This document shows, in pieces, positions 10,956-21,592 of a stretch of 64,000 nucleotides of DNA (positions are counted from its first letter, which is position 1; each line of letters starts with the position of its first letter). The stretch is from Hyaloperonospora brassicae. Its lineage: Eukaryota; Oomycota; Peronosporomycetes; Peronosporales; Peronosporaceae. The notes under the pieces were generated by a model. That model saw only the letters and a program-made list of their open reading frames with translations. It was not told where the DNA came from and searched no databases. The position numbers and the translations under genes were made by a program. The stretch is from NCBI GenBank assembly GCA_947650285.1, contig CANTFL010000138.1:304676-368675 (forward strand). The letters are read 5' to 3'.

Positions 10956-11797
10956 TCAGCAAGTGACTCTTGAGGAATTCCTTTCTTAAGTACGTGGGGA
11001 CTTATTCCCTCGACGTCTTCTGACTGTGGCTGTTCAACCACAGTCAGGGACCGATCCTCTACGGTCGACTCTCCAGTCGACCTAGGATTTCCATGTTGCC
11101 CTTTGGGGGCGACAGATTTCTCTTGTCTAAGATGATGCCCGCTAGGCATGCATCCATGTCCCGGTCCACTCGACTTATTCGAGTGGTGGACCTTCGGCGC
11201 AGCCTGTACTTCTGTACAGCCGCCAGGAGCTTGCTCCGCAGTGTAGTGATCAACTACACTGTGATCTTGTGCAGTCGTGCGAACGACCGTTCCGCAAGTG
11301 AGGCCATCGCACTCACTCGCAGAACATCCACACGCTTGTGGACGCTCCAAGATGTTCATCAGATGGCGATCTGATGAACAAGTGGCAGGCATCTTCACGG
11401 ATCGATGCTGCCAGCCCACCCTTGGCTCGAACTTTCTGAGCCAAGGTAATCCCAGGATGACATTAAATTTGTCATCCAGATCTAGTACGATGAAGTCATC
11501 ATCGTACTGTTCGCCCTCTAACGTGTAATGGATTCCTACTACACGTTTCTCAACGGTAATCGATGCACCTGTTGCAAAGCGCACCGTCATCCTCGTGAGG
11601 GGGATGTCGCGCTCAACGAACTTGAGCCTACGACCCTCTAGTGACTGGCGTCGAACAAAGTTGTTCGACGCCCCACATTCTACTAGGGCACGAAGCGACA
11701 AATCATTTGTCGCTTCCAACTTCAAGGTGATGAGCAAAACGTCATCACCAGGTGCAGAGACACGCAATGATTGTGTATCTGGAGCAACTTTCGTCAA
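10952..11797 (-). pseudogene. Gypsy copy 1 aspartic protease region
   Basis: A retropepsin-like domain is visible: LRALVECGASNNFVRR where the family has ALVD(S/C)GA, then the flap region FATGASITV, and VILGLPWLRKFEPRV near the domain end. The catalytic Asp is Glu in this copy (GAA at about 11672-11674), whereas copy 2 has GAT. That single change should abolish protease activity. The rest is a ~130-residue spacer rich in Ser, His and Gln leading to RT. Confidence 0.85.
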
Positions 11798-11847
11798 GAG
11801 ATTTGCAAATTCTCTTGAGGTTGCTGGATCAGTAGGGCGCTTCGCCC

Positions 11848-13001
11848 CTACTGACCCCGACCTTTTTTTGATGGTCCGTCTCGCTGTTGCGGCTTCGCAA
11901 CAGCGCTGGACCCACGCCCATTGCCCTTTCTGGAGAATGGTCGTCCATTTCGCTCAGTACTGTTTGGTACTGGGCGTGGAGCACTACACTCGTATGCGTA
12001 GTGCCTTAACTTCTGACAGCGATTGCACCTCTGCAATCGCTTGTTGTTTGAAGAGCGAGGTCTCTCGCTCTCAACATAGCAGAGGTCCATTTGTTCTGGA
12101 CCTCCGATCTCTTGTCGTCTCGGTGGACGGTAATAGTTTGAGCTAGCATGAGCCTGTCTCATGCTAAAGACCTCCTGTTCCGCGGCTGATATCGCTTCTT
12201 CAAGCGTATTCAGCTCAAGGCGAACAGGTGGCTCCTGACGGGCCCTTCTGCGAGCCCTTGCATGAACACCGTAATCAACGTGTGTTCATGGACTGGGTTG
12301 GCAGTTATACTACTCGCTAGGAGTCGTATATGTTGTGCGTAAGCGTGCACATCACGCTTACCCTGCTTGGGTTTCAGTAGCTCAGACCGAGCCCTGAACT
12401 CAGCTCGTGGCGGCTCAAACGTTTGTCTGAGCCGGGACTTGAGGTCATCTAGCGACCTAAACACATGTGGGTCGCTACTCTCGAGCCTTAGGGACCAAGT
12501 TTTGGCACGCCCTGCCAAGTGGGTCTGAGCAAATGTGAGTTTCATTTGCTCATCTTCGACGCGACGATCCCTTAAGGCTCTGTCGAGTTCGACAAACCAT
12601 CGTAACAGGGAGTCCTCCGGGGCTCCACTGTACTTGGAGATGTCAACCTTCATGACCTCGGGACGACGCGCATGTGCCGTCCCGCCAACAGCAGCATGGA
12701 ATTGCTGCTGTCTCAACAGCTCTGTCTGTTGAGCACCGAGTTCTCTCAACTGCTCGGCCTGTTGAGAGCCTTGCTGGTGAAGCAAGGCTACTTTCTCCCT
12801 TTCGGCGACAAGTTCACTTTGGATAAACTTGGCTATAGCGGCATGTTGTTGGTCTCTGTCTAGAGACTCCAACATGGCGCTAATGGCAAACTCGCCTACG
12901 GTATAACTCATTCGTTCTACCGCACCCCATTCGATATCACTCAAATGGGTAAACCCTTCACGCGTGGCGTGAAAGGTCTCTTCATCATCCAACATGTTCA
13001 T
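11848..13001 (-). pseudogene. Gypsy copy 1 gag with zinc knuckle, frameshifted
   Basis: Starts with MNMLDDEETFHATREGF at 13001 and runs to a stop at 12210. It encodes the retrotransposon Gag capsid-type domain (RWFVELDRALRDRRVEDEQ, FAQTHLAGRAKTWSL, YAQHIRLLASSI). A deletion near 12228, compared with copy 2, shifts the frame. The remainder, 12162-11848, carries a CNRCQKLRHYAYEC zinc knuckle (C-x2-C-x4-H-x4-C, with the usual glycines replaced). Confidence 0.85.
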
Positions 13002-13035
13002 GTTGGATGTTGTGGTCCTTGGAAGGACTACAAAG

Positions 13036-13043
13036 TGCTACCA
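13036..13043 (-). promoter_or_regulatory. Primer binding site of Gypsy copy 1
   Basis: Two bases inside the 5' LTR the minus strand reads TGGTAGCA, complementary to a tRNA 3' end TGCTACCA, as in initiator-methionine tRNAs used by many LTR elements. Copy 2 has the same site at 45944-45951. The match is only 8 nt, so the tRNA identity is inferred. Confidence 0.7.
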
Positions 13044-13045
13044 GG

Positions 13046-13436
13046 TGTAACGGGGCACACCCTTGCGTGAACTTAACGCAAGGGTATCGGTGCCCCGACA
13101 GACGTACACAAGGCAAGCGAGGAAGCGTAGGGAGGGTAAAAGAAGAACTGTTATATTAATATTATTAAGTCTTTTAACTACTGTCTCTTTGTTTGACTTA
13201 ACTTAATTATGCTAATATAACTGAGTGTATGGTGACGTCTCGTCACCACTCATTGCGCGCGTCTTGCGGCGATTGGTGGGTTGATATCATCAAGATATCA
13301 ACCAATGGACAGACTCTTTGGTCGACCCTTCAATATCACCGCTTCGGTGATATTGTTTAAAGAATATTCAACTTCATATTCTTTATTGTCACTTTCCTTA
13401 AAGTGACAATTCCATGTAACGGGTTGCCCCGTTACA
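13046..13436 (-). repeat. 5' LTR of Gypsy copy 1 (subfamily A)
   Basis: 391 bp, ~97% identical to 5464-5855, with the same array of inverted repeats (for example CCCTTGCG...CGCAAGGG near 13062-13086). Followed by the ATGCA target duplication at 13437-13441. Confidence 0.95.
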
Positions 13437-13441
13437 ATGCA

Positions 13442-15917
13442 GGCTACTTTACGACCAGCAGCCTAGCAACACCCTTGCAAAGTCAGACGCTATGACATGG
13501 CTTCAGATGTCAACGATTGCTCTGCGATCGCATCCGTTCGTCTACAAAACAGAGATAGGTGTTTGCATACTCATCTCTTCGCGTTCGAATACGAGAAAGA
13601 CTGTTGCGTCACGATCAGTGTCCGTGAACCCGGCAATCGATTGTGCAATGCCGCGAGCCCACATGAGTGCTTCGTTAGGACGATGTTGTTCACGTGCTAG
13701 ACGAGCTTCTATTGTTCTTCCCCAGAAAAACAAATGGCAGAACGTACACACCACGCTAAACAACAAGCAACAGCGATACCTCACAACGGCGATGTCGACA
13801 CGATCTTGTAGGCGATGTCGACCCGATGAGGCGATGCCGACTCATGTGCTGTATTTTCGCTATTTCGACTGTCTGCGTCAAGGCACAACGAAACCACGAA
13901 ACGGTGCGTGGAAGAGATCCTTACACTTACTCACCTTTGTGTGCTCGGCTCTACTGGGGTGGCTCGAATCAATGATTTGACTGAGCATCAACGTGGCGAG
14001 CATGCGGGCCTACTTCTCTGTCACCGGCAATGTATGAGATACTGAACTCGTTTGGTGCCACGCTTATTCATGGCGCTTGACTCGATTCGTTGCGTTCGAG
14101 ATTGCGCGCATCAGGTCAAGGTATGCATTCTACGTTGCGTGCACTCGAAAGACGAGCGTGATGCGTGTAAATGGAAATACTAAACGAAGAGATATGTATG
14201 TAATGCCTGAGAGACTGCAAGCGATGCACACAAAAGCTGCAAGTTTAGTGCAGCGAGTAAGAGTGTCCAAACGATAACGGACTAGAGCAAGCTGGGGAGC
14301 GATAGCGCCTGTGATTTACGGGTTTCGGTCACAAATTGACCGACGGATGTGAGGCGGCAAACCGATGAAGAATCAGGTGAGCCATACAAGTTATTGGAGT
14401 TCACACAACCTCAGTGATGGATGAAGATGAACGGCTCAGCTCCTTCGACAGCAGCAGCATGCAAAGTACGGAAGTGCGACTGCAGCGTTTTGGCGAGCAG
14501 GGCCCTGTCTCTTGAGCCAAACGATGTCAGGAGCGCCGCTACTACGTCGTTAGCTGACAGCGCTAGTATTGCATCTTGGCGGGAGACGTCATCGACTGGA
14601 GATCACAAAGGCTACAAAAAGCCTGCAGTTCGACCTACCCGGCCTTGTTGGGGCCTATATCGAGCATCTTGACATAGCTTCTTTCCTCGCATGGTCTTCG
14701 CTCCCTGACCATCAAGTCTACTTTGGGCCATCATCAGGCTACTACTGTTCTCGTTTTACCAATACGCTCCACTACGAAGACTACGTAGCAACTCAATCTC
14801 GTTTCGATAGCTCGCACTTTGTTGGGATACACAGGTGTATCGTCTTGTGAGAGAGACGTTGCTCTGCGCTTTGCGTCCATGTAAGGCACGCAGTGACTCT
14901 AGTTGCGAGATCCCTTCACATGCATCACTTTGAATTTGTCGAATTTAAGGGGAAGAGTGCATTCACACCACAACTTCTACCGGCTCCGGTCAAACCACGG
15001 CATCGCTACCCATAGCAACAAGGACACGCTAGCTCTCTGCATAGCGCCGAAAGACGAATGCAATGTCGTTTACATATAGTCGCACGTTGGGCTACGTGCG
15101 ACTTACAGCGTCGAGAAATCGAGCCAACACATCGGGTTGCTCGTTCTGTCAAAGTTCGTATCGACAGCGCACCGGTTGTCATCCTGGACCTATCTAGACC
15201 TCGTAGTAAAAGCCTCAGCCGCGCTCCTCTTTTGTTTTGCCACCAAACGTACCGAACGTAACGCGCTAAGCAAACGCTCTTTTGCACTCCGGACTGCCCG
15301 ATGCTCAGAAACAAGGGGCTGACTCCTGCTGCTTCTATGGCAGCTTGCAACTAAGTAGCATGCTCCCATCTTGAGGTACACAATGCGCTCGCTTGCTGAG
15401 AATGACGTGAGGTCAGTTGCTTCGTGTGCACACATGGACTGCTGTTGACCGATCCGAGCCTCTTTGTCGAAGCAGCGACTGTTGGATTCGGCTAGCGAGA
15501 CGCACGATTTGTCTGCAGCGTGACGAACCCGAAACATTGCATTTGCCACACGTACATACCTGTTGCCGTGTCGTGTGGCACTTACGCAAGCGCTGATGAT
15601 GATGTGGGTGAGCCATAAGCACTCGACGGGTCCTCCAAACCATTTGTGGTCTAGTGTTCGAGGAACCGTTAGGTGTGATGATCTATGTCGAGCGCGTGTT
15701 GTTGGAAGCGGCCCGTTGCGCTTCTTGTCTCTGTGTGCAACCACGCGAAGTTTGGCCGCTCACTCGTTTCCACAGAAACTCGAGCGCAGAATATCCCAAT
15801 TGAACCGTAAGTGGCCATTCTGCTTGTCCAAGTAAGCCTAAGTACAGACCTCTGCAACAAGACCTGAACCGAGTCGGCGAGCGATGGCAAGTATCCGGTG
15901 GAAGTCGACTTGTTCAC
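13442..15917. other. Intergenic, no gene recognised
   Basis: About 2.5 kb. Short frames exist on both strands (for example 13542-13784 on the minus strand, 14421-14672 on the plus strand), but none shows a known domain or a plausible exon chain. I see no transposon ends. The stretch next to the palindrome (15.0-15.9 kb) has cysteine/arginine-rich frames that may be decayed mobile sequence; I cannot name it. Confidence 0.4.
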
Positions 15918-18330
15918 CGTCGAATCTCTGACGCAAAGCATGCCCACGGAAGAAACATCTGCACTTGCTAGCATGACCTATGGAAGCTCGAGCAAGGTGG
16001 CGTGAAGGACTGGATGGCAGGCATTCACCAGGTCGAAGCAAACAACTCCCTTCTTCCGCTTTTGCAAGTAGCGACGTTGGTGTAGGTATGTGGCGCACGG
16101 GCATTGAGAAGTTGTTGGTGTGAGGTATGACGTGATCGTCGTTGTTGTTGTGAAGGTCGAAGTGTTAGCGGCTACGTGCCACATACACAGACGCTCGTGT
16201 TGCCTCTGACACAGGCAGAACGAGTTTGTCACTCGATATGGTGCCGTACGTTTCGTGCCACGGAGACCGATCTCGACAACTGACCAGCCGCTAGTCGACA
16301 ACAGACAGACCGAATGGCGGATTGATAGCCCCAAAGTCGAAAGCAGTCGCTGTGCGGATATCCCGAAAACAACGTGAACACCAGTGGTGCCGGTAGTAAC
16401 CGAGCAACAAAAGTCTCTTTGTCACGAACGACGTGCACGTGTGTGTGCACCTCCTTCGGTCTCGACAAGTCGTCGCATGCGACTCCTCTCACTACTCGTT
16501 CCTACACATTCCAACACCTTCCACCACACTCCTCCTACAGCTTATCCTCTTCCTTTGACTCCGTGTTCGGCACCGGTTCATACGGCGGGAACGAGTTGTA
16601 GCCCTCGAGGCCCTTCTTCGCGTCCCAGTAGAACTCGTAAGCCAACGGCTCCGCCAGCGGCCAGTCGTGACGGAAACGCGCCGGCAGGTCCGGATTCACG
16701 AGGAACGCGCGACTGAAGCCCACGAGATCGGCCACGCCCGCGTGCAGCACACCTTCTGCCTGATCGCGGCTGTAGCTACACGTGGCCATGACGCGGCCCT
16801 TAAACAGCGTCTTCAGCTCAAATAAAGTGAACACGCGGCTCTTGTCCGAGCGGCCGAAGCCAAAGCCGTCGTGGGTGGCCAGATAGCCGATCCCCAGGTG
16901 GCCGAGCTCGGCGATCGCGTACGAGAACGTCTCGTAGTTGTCCTCGCTGCCCATGCCGCCGAACGCGCCGTTCGGAGCGAGTCGGACCCCGATGCGGTCC
17001 GCGGGGTACACTGTCGAGACCGCAGCAACGAGTTCGCGCAGGAACCGGAAGCGGTTCTCGACCGATCCGCCGTACTGGTCCGTGCGTCGGTTCGTGCTCG
17101 ACTGCAGGAACTCGTCAATGAGGTACCCCCCGGCGCCGTGGAACTCGACCCCGTCGAATCCCGCGCTCTTGGCACGCTCGGCGCACCTGCGAAAGTCCTC
17201 GACGACCTGTTGCACCTCGTCGAGCGTCATCGCTCGGGTCGTGGCGAAGCTCGCGGGGTCCCCTCGTGCGTCGTGCGTGCGGCCTTCGGCATGACACGAC
17301 TGCGAGCACGACGCGACTTCGTTGCTCGGCTGAAACGACGGGTGCGACTGCCGGCCCATGTGCCAGAGCTGCAGGAACATCTTGCCGCCCTGGGCGTGCA
17401 CGGCGTCGACGACGCGGCGCCAGCCTTCTTGCTGCGCGTCCGTGTAGAGCGCTGGGGCTCCGTACCAGCCGTAGCCCTGTTCCGACACGGCACATCCTTC
17501 GGAGATGATGAGGCCCGCGGACGCCCGCTGCGCATAGTACTTGGCGTTCTCGTTTGTTGGCACGCGCGTTTCAATGTCGGAACGAGCGCGTGTGCAGGGC
17601 CCGACAACGAGACGGTTTGCCAGGGTGAGTCCGGAAGAGAGCTCGAGCGGCGTGAAAAGCTTGTAGTCGGCGAGAGTGGCAGACATGGTGCGCTGGTCGT
17701 GGCGTGAGTGTGTGAGTGGGGACGTGTGTGTGTGTGTGTGTGTGGCTGCAGCGGGAAGTCGTTGCAGTGGGTTGACGCGAATGGCAAAGTGAGCAGGAGT
17801 GCGGTCGAGTGGAGAGGTGCGGGTCGGGTATGCGATTGACGTACGAGGTTCGTGGGTTATTGCTACCTCCTGCCTGCACGGAGAGGACGGCGAACGAGAC
17901 GTGACGTGACGGATAGAGGAGAGACTCGCATGGCACTCGTCCCGGATGATCGATCAGCTGTTGTTTTTTGTGTCGACACTTTGATCCTATACCGAGCTAT
18001 TGCACAAACAGTTGACCACACGGTGGCAAGCTGTGCCCTTCATATGTCTGCTCCTTTGGGATGGCGCAAACGTGATGCAGAGTGCTCACGGTATCACGTC
18101 GTCGACCCACGTCGTCATACGGACTTGATATTCAGGATCTTGGAATGCTCACGTCTTCCAATTGTAGGAGGTTCTCAGGCTTCCCAAGCCAAGATGCCTC
18201 GATGCGAACAGCTTATTCAAAGAGCCCGTAACGAAAGGACCAACGAAGACTTGCAAAAGAGGCGTTGTTGTAAGCAGAGACCACACCCGGCGCTAAATGT
18301 ACGATAGCGGTGTAAAGGAGGTGTTCAGAT
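15918..18330. repeat. Left arm of a ~2.41-kb inverted repeat
   Basis: Position x pairs with 36821-x throughout, without an indel, from 15918/20903 to 18330/18491. I noticed only about three to five base differences (for example near 15943, 16495 and 16670), so arms are ~99.8% identical. The arm holds the whole OYE gene plus its promoter and 3' region. Confidence 0.95.
16535..17686 (-). CDS. Old yellow enzyme family NADH:flavin oxidoreductase, copy 1
   Basis: A single-exon frame of 383 residues, normal for OYE/12-oxophytodienoate reductase enzymes. These FMN proteins reduce activated C=C bonds with NAD(P)H. The TIM barrel starts YKLFTPLELSSGLTLANRLVV; QLWHMGRQSHP is the conserved FMN/ligand segment. 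YGGSVENRFRF, RIGVRLAPNG and the C-terminal VGFSRAFLVNPDLP phosphate-binding region are all present. In the ligand-binding motif, usually H-x-x-(N/H)-GYL, the sequence is HGAGGYLIDEF: the first His and the Tyr proton donor remain but the second ligand residue is Gly. It starts at the ATG that begins MSATLADYKLF. An identical protein is encoded divergently at 19135-20286. Confidence 0.92.
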   Translation of the reverse strand: MSATLADYKLFTPLELSSGLTLANRLVVGPCTRARSDIETRVPTNENAKYYAQRASAGLIISEGCAVSEQGYGWYGAPALYTDAQQEGWRRVVDAVHAQGGKMFLQLWHMGRQSHPSFQPSNEVASCSQSCHAEGRTHDARGDPASFATTRAMTLDEVQQVVEDFRRCAERAKSAGFDGVEFHGAGGYLIDEFLQSSTNRRTDQYGGSVENRFRFLRELVAAVSTVYPADRIGVRLAPNGAFGGMGSEDNYETFSYAIAELGHLGIGYLATHDGFGFGRSDKSRVFTLFELKTLFKGRVMATCSYSRDQAEGVLHAGVADLVGFSRAFLVNPDLPARFRHDWPLAEPLAYEFYWDAKKGLEGYNSFPPYEPVPNTESKEEDKL

Positions 18331-18490
18331 TGCTTGCATTGATGGCGGAAGTTTGTATGCTTCCGTGTACTGTCATTCCTGTATATAGCTGTAAACCTTA
18401 TCATTTGATTGGATGACAAGTGTCATGCTCGTATGAGTTATGAAAGTAGACGGAAGCATTTCATTTTTTCCAGCCATTACAATCATGCAC
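18331..18490. other. 160-bp spacer at the centre of the palindrome
   Basis: Unpaired sequence between the two arms. It separates the two copies of the inverted OYE cassette; the two genes' start codons are ~1.45 kb apart and point away from each other. No motif recognised. Confidence 0.85.
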
Positions 18491-20903
18491 ATCTGAACAC
18501 CTCCTTTACACCGCTATCGTACATTTAGCGCCGGGTGTGGTCTCTGCTTACAACAACGCCTCTTTTGCAAGTCTTCGTTGGTCCTTTCGTTACGGGCTCT
18601 TTGAATAAGCTGTTCGCATCGAGGCATCTTGGCTTGGGAAGCCTGAGAACCTCCTACAATTGGAAGACGTGAGCATTCCAAGATCCTGAATATCAAGTCC
18701 GTATGACGACGTGGGTCGACGACGTGATACCGTGAGCACTCTGCATCACGTTTGCGCCATCCCAAAGGAGCAGACATATGAAGGGCACAGCTTGCCACCG
18801 TGTGGTCAACTGTTTGTGCAATAGCTCGGTATAGGATCAAAGTGTCGACACAAAAAACAACAGCTGATCGATCATCCGGGACGAGTGCCATGCGAGTCTC
18901 TCCTCTATCCGTCACGTCACGTCTCGTTCGCCGTCCTCTCCGTGCAGGCAGGAGGTAGCAATAACCCACGAACCTCGTACGTCAATCGCATACCCGACCC
19001 GCACCTCTCCACTCGACCGCACTCCTGCTCACTTTGCCATTCGCGTCAACCCACTGCAACGACTTCCCGCTGCAGCCACACACACACACACACACACGTC
19101 CCCACTCACACACTCACGCCACGACCAGCGCACCATGTCTGCCACTCTCGCCGACTACAAGCTTTTCACGCCGCTCGAGCTCTCTTCCGGACTCACCCTG
19201 GCAAACCGTCTCGTTGTCGGGCCCTGCACACGCGCTCGTTCCGACATTGAAACGCGCGTGCCAACAAACGAGAACGCCAAGTACTATGCGCAGCGGGCGT
19301 CCGCGGGCCTCATCATCTCCGAAGGATGTGCCGTGTCGGAACAGGGCTACGGCTGGTACGGAGCCCCAGCGCTCTACACGGACGCGCAGCAAGAAGGCTG
19401 GCGCCGCGTCGTCGACGCCGTGCACGCCCAGGGCGGCAAGATGTTCCTGCAGCTCTGGCACATGGGCCGGCAGTCGCACCCGTCGTTTCAGCCGAGCAAC
19501 GAAGTCGCGTCGTGCTCGCAGTCGTGTCATGCCGAAGGCCGCACGCACGACGCACGAGGGGACCCCGCGAGCTTCGCCACGACCCGAGCGATGACGCTCG
19601 ACGAGGTGCAACAGGTCGTCGAGGACTTTCGCAGGTGCGCCGAGCGTGCCAAGAGCGCGGGATTCGACGGGGTCGAGTTCCACGGCGCCGGGGGGTACCT
19701 CATTGACGAGTTCCTGCAGTCGAGCACGAACCGACGCACGGACCAGTACGGCGGATCGGTCGAGAACCGCTTCCGGTTCCTGCGCGAACTCGTTGCTGCG
19801 GTCTCGACAGTGTACCCCGCGGACCGCATCGGGGTCCGACTCGCTCCGAACGGCGCGTTCGGCGGCATGGGCAGCGAGGACAACTACGAGACGTTCTCGT
19901 ACGCGATCGCCGAGCTCGGCCACCTGGGGATCGGCTATCTGGCCACCCACGACGGCTTTGGCTTCGGCCGCTCGGACAAGAGCCGCGTGTTCACTTTATT
20001 TGAGCTGAAGACGCTGTTTAAGGGCCGCGTCATGGCCACGTGTAGCTACAGCCGCGATCAGGCAGAAGGTGTGCTGCACGCGGGCGTGGCCGATCTCGTG
20101 GGCTTCAGTCGCGCGTTCCTCGTGAATCCGGACCTGCCGGCGCGTTTCCGCCACGACTGGCCGCTGGCGGAGCCGTTGGCTTACGAGTTCTACTGGGACG
20201 CGAAGAAGGGCCTCGAGGGCTACAACTCGTTCCCGCCGTATGAACCGGTGCCGAACACGGAGTCAAAGGAAGAGGATAAGCTGTAGGAGGAGTGTGGTGG
20301 AAGGTGTTGGAATGTGTAGGAACGAGTAGTGAGAAGAGTCGCATGCGACGACTTGTCGAGACCGAAGGAGGTGCACACACACGTGCACGTCGTTCGTGAC
20401 AAAGAGACTTTTGTTGCTCGGTTACTACCGGCACCACTGGTGTTCACGTTGTTTTCGGGATATCCGCACAGCGACTGCTTTCGACTTTGGGGCTATCAAT
20501 CCGCCATTCGGTCTGTCTGTTGTCGACTAGCGGCTGGTCAGTTGTCGAGATCGGTCTCCGTGGCACGAAACGTACGGCACCATATCGAGTGACAAACTCG
20601 TTCTGCCTGTGTCAGAGGCAACACGAGCGTCTGTGTATGTGGCACGTAGCCGCTAACACTTCGACCTTCACAACAACAACGACGATCACGTCATACCTCA
20701 CACCAACAACTTCTCAATGCCCGTGCGCCACATACCTACACCAACGTCGCTACTTGCAAAAGCGGAAGAAGGGAGTTGTTTGCTTCGACCTGGTGAATGC
20801 CTGCCATCCAGTCCTTCACGCCACCTTGCTCGAGCTTCCATAGGTCATGCTAGCAAGTGCAGATGTTTCTTCCGTGTGCATGCTTTGCGTCAGAGATTCG
20901 ACG
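18491..20903. repeat. Right arm of the ~2.41-kb inverted repeat
   Basis: Reverse complement of 15918-18330. Homology stops at about 20903, where the left flank reads TCGACTTCC and the right TCGGCGTGC. A (CA)n run at about 19078-19101 in the OYE 5' region is present at identical length in the left arm. Confidence 0.95.
19135..20286 (+). CDS. Old yellow enzyme family NADH:flavin oxidoreductase, copy 2
   Basis: The same 383-residue protein as the gene at 16535-17686, residue for residue, in inverted orientation. The one coding difference I found (His codon region near 20150) is synonymous. Both genes keep identical 5' regions to the palindrome centre, so both should be expressed alike. A GCTCACTTTGCCATT stretch about 100 bp upstream (19027-19041) resembles the oomycete initiator but has one extra base. 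The HGAG variant of the ligand motif is shared. Confidence 0.92.
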   Translation: MSATLADYKLFTPLELSSGLTLANRLVVGPCTRARSDIETRVPTNENAKYYAQRASAGLIISEGCAVSEQGYGWYGAPALYTDAQQEGWRRVVDAVHAQGGKMFLQLWHMGRQSHPSFQPSNEVASCSQSCHAEGRTHDARGDPASFATTRAMTLDEVQQVVEDFRRCAERAKSAGFDGVEFHGAGGYLIDEFLQSSTNRRTDQYGGSVENRFRFLRELVAAVSTVYPADRIGVRLAPNGAFGGMGSEDNYETFSYAIAELGHLGIGYLATHDGFGFGRSDKSRVFTLFELKTLFKGRVMATCSYSRDQAEGVLHAGVADLVGFSRAFLVNPDLPARFRHDWPLAEPLAYEFYWDAKKGLEGYNSFPPYEPVPNTESKEEDKL

Positions 20904-21592
20904 GTGGACAAGTCGGCGTGCACCCCGACGTGGGTCATACACGTATCCCGTACGCTTTTGCGGCGCAATGGTTTCGTCGGTATAGTGTGTATGGGTAGCC
21001 ACGGAACAGCGGCCACTTCTGAGGGACGACTACAGTTCAGGTCGGTTCCTCCCACTTTCTTTATCGTTCAGCGACGTGACCTGCCATTACACGCCTGACT
21101 GTCAGCCGTAATTATGCTGTTGTCAAACCTCACATCTCCGGATCCTGTAATCCGAAAGATACTTTTTTGGTAGCGATCACGCTGCATGTACGCATTCAGT
21201 CTCTCTCTCGTGTTGTGGATGTCTGTAGTCGAAACGCCTAAGGAGACGAATACGTGTCAGCAGTGCACTACGTCACTCCTTCAGGTGAGGACTGCGTGCC
21301 AATAGACGACAAACAGTTGGAAGACACTTTGGGGGTCACCAGTTTCTTTCGATCTCAGTGGGTTGTGCGTTGCTGTCCATGACTACGAAACTGACGCTTC
21401 CGACTCGTTGGGCGCATGTGATACCAGCTACTCACCGTCACGTTTGACGAACGCATCCAACGCACCTTGTCCACGCAATGTGACTTTCGTATCTGTCCGG
21501 TGCATGACGCCATGGCAGACAAGTCCTCGTTCGAGCTTGTGGTTGTTGTATTGACCGCCACAGCACATCGAGCTAACGTTCAACGAGCTCTG
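20904..21592. other. Intergenic, no gene recognised
   Basis: About 690 bp between the palindrome and the 3' end of the PNGase-like gene. Small frames only. Confidence 0.4.

Larger units (their letters stand above)
5464..13436 (-). mobile_element. Ty3/Gypsy chromodomain LTR retrotransposon, copy 1 (full length, inactivated)
   Basis: The element has LTRs at both ends (5464-5855 and 13046-13436), each starting TGT and ending ACA. It is flanked by a 5-bp ATGCA duplication (5459-5463 and 13437-13441). Reading on the minus strand the order is 5' LTR, primer site, gag with zinc knuckle, protease, RT, RNase H, integrase, chromodomain, polypurine tract and 3' LTR, the Ty3/Gypsy order. The two LTRs differ at roughly ten positions plus small indels in ~392 bp, so the insertion is not brand new. 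Gag-pol is broken by several stops and frameshifts. An additional ORF runs on the opposite strand at the 3' end (see 5940-7590). Confidence 0.95.

Noticed and set aside
16871..17707. 278-codon frame opposite the OYE gene (and its mirror at 19114-19950)
   Set aside because: GC-rich shadow of the OYE coding sequence, duplicated only because the palindrome is.
20849..21098. Possible reverse-transcriptase reading at the outer ends of the OYE palindrome arms (KRKKGVVCFDLVNA)
   Set aside because: Suggestive of an RT core but lacks the YADD or other anchor motifs and is interrupted; too weak to annotate.
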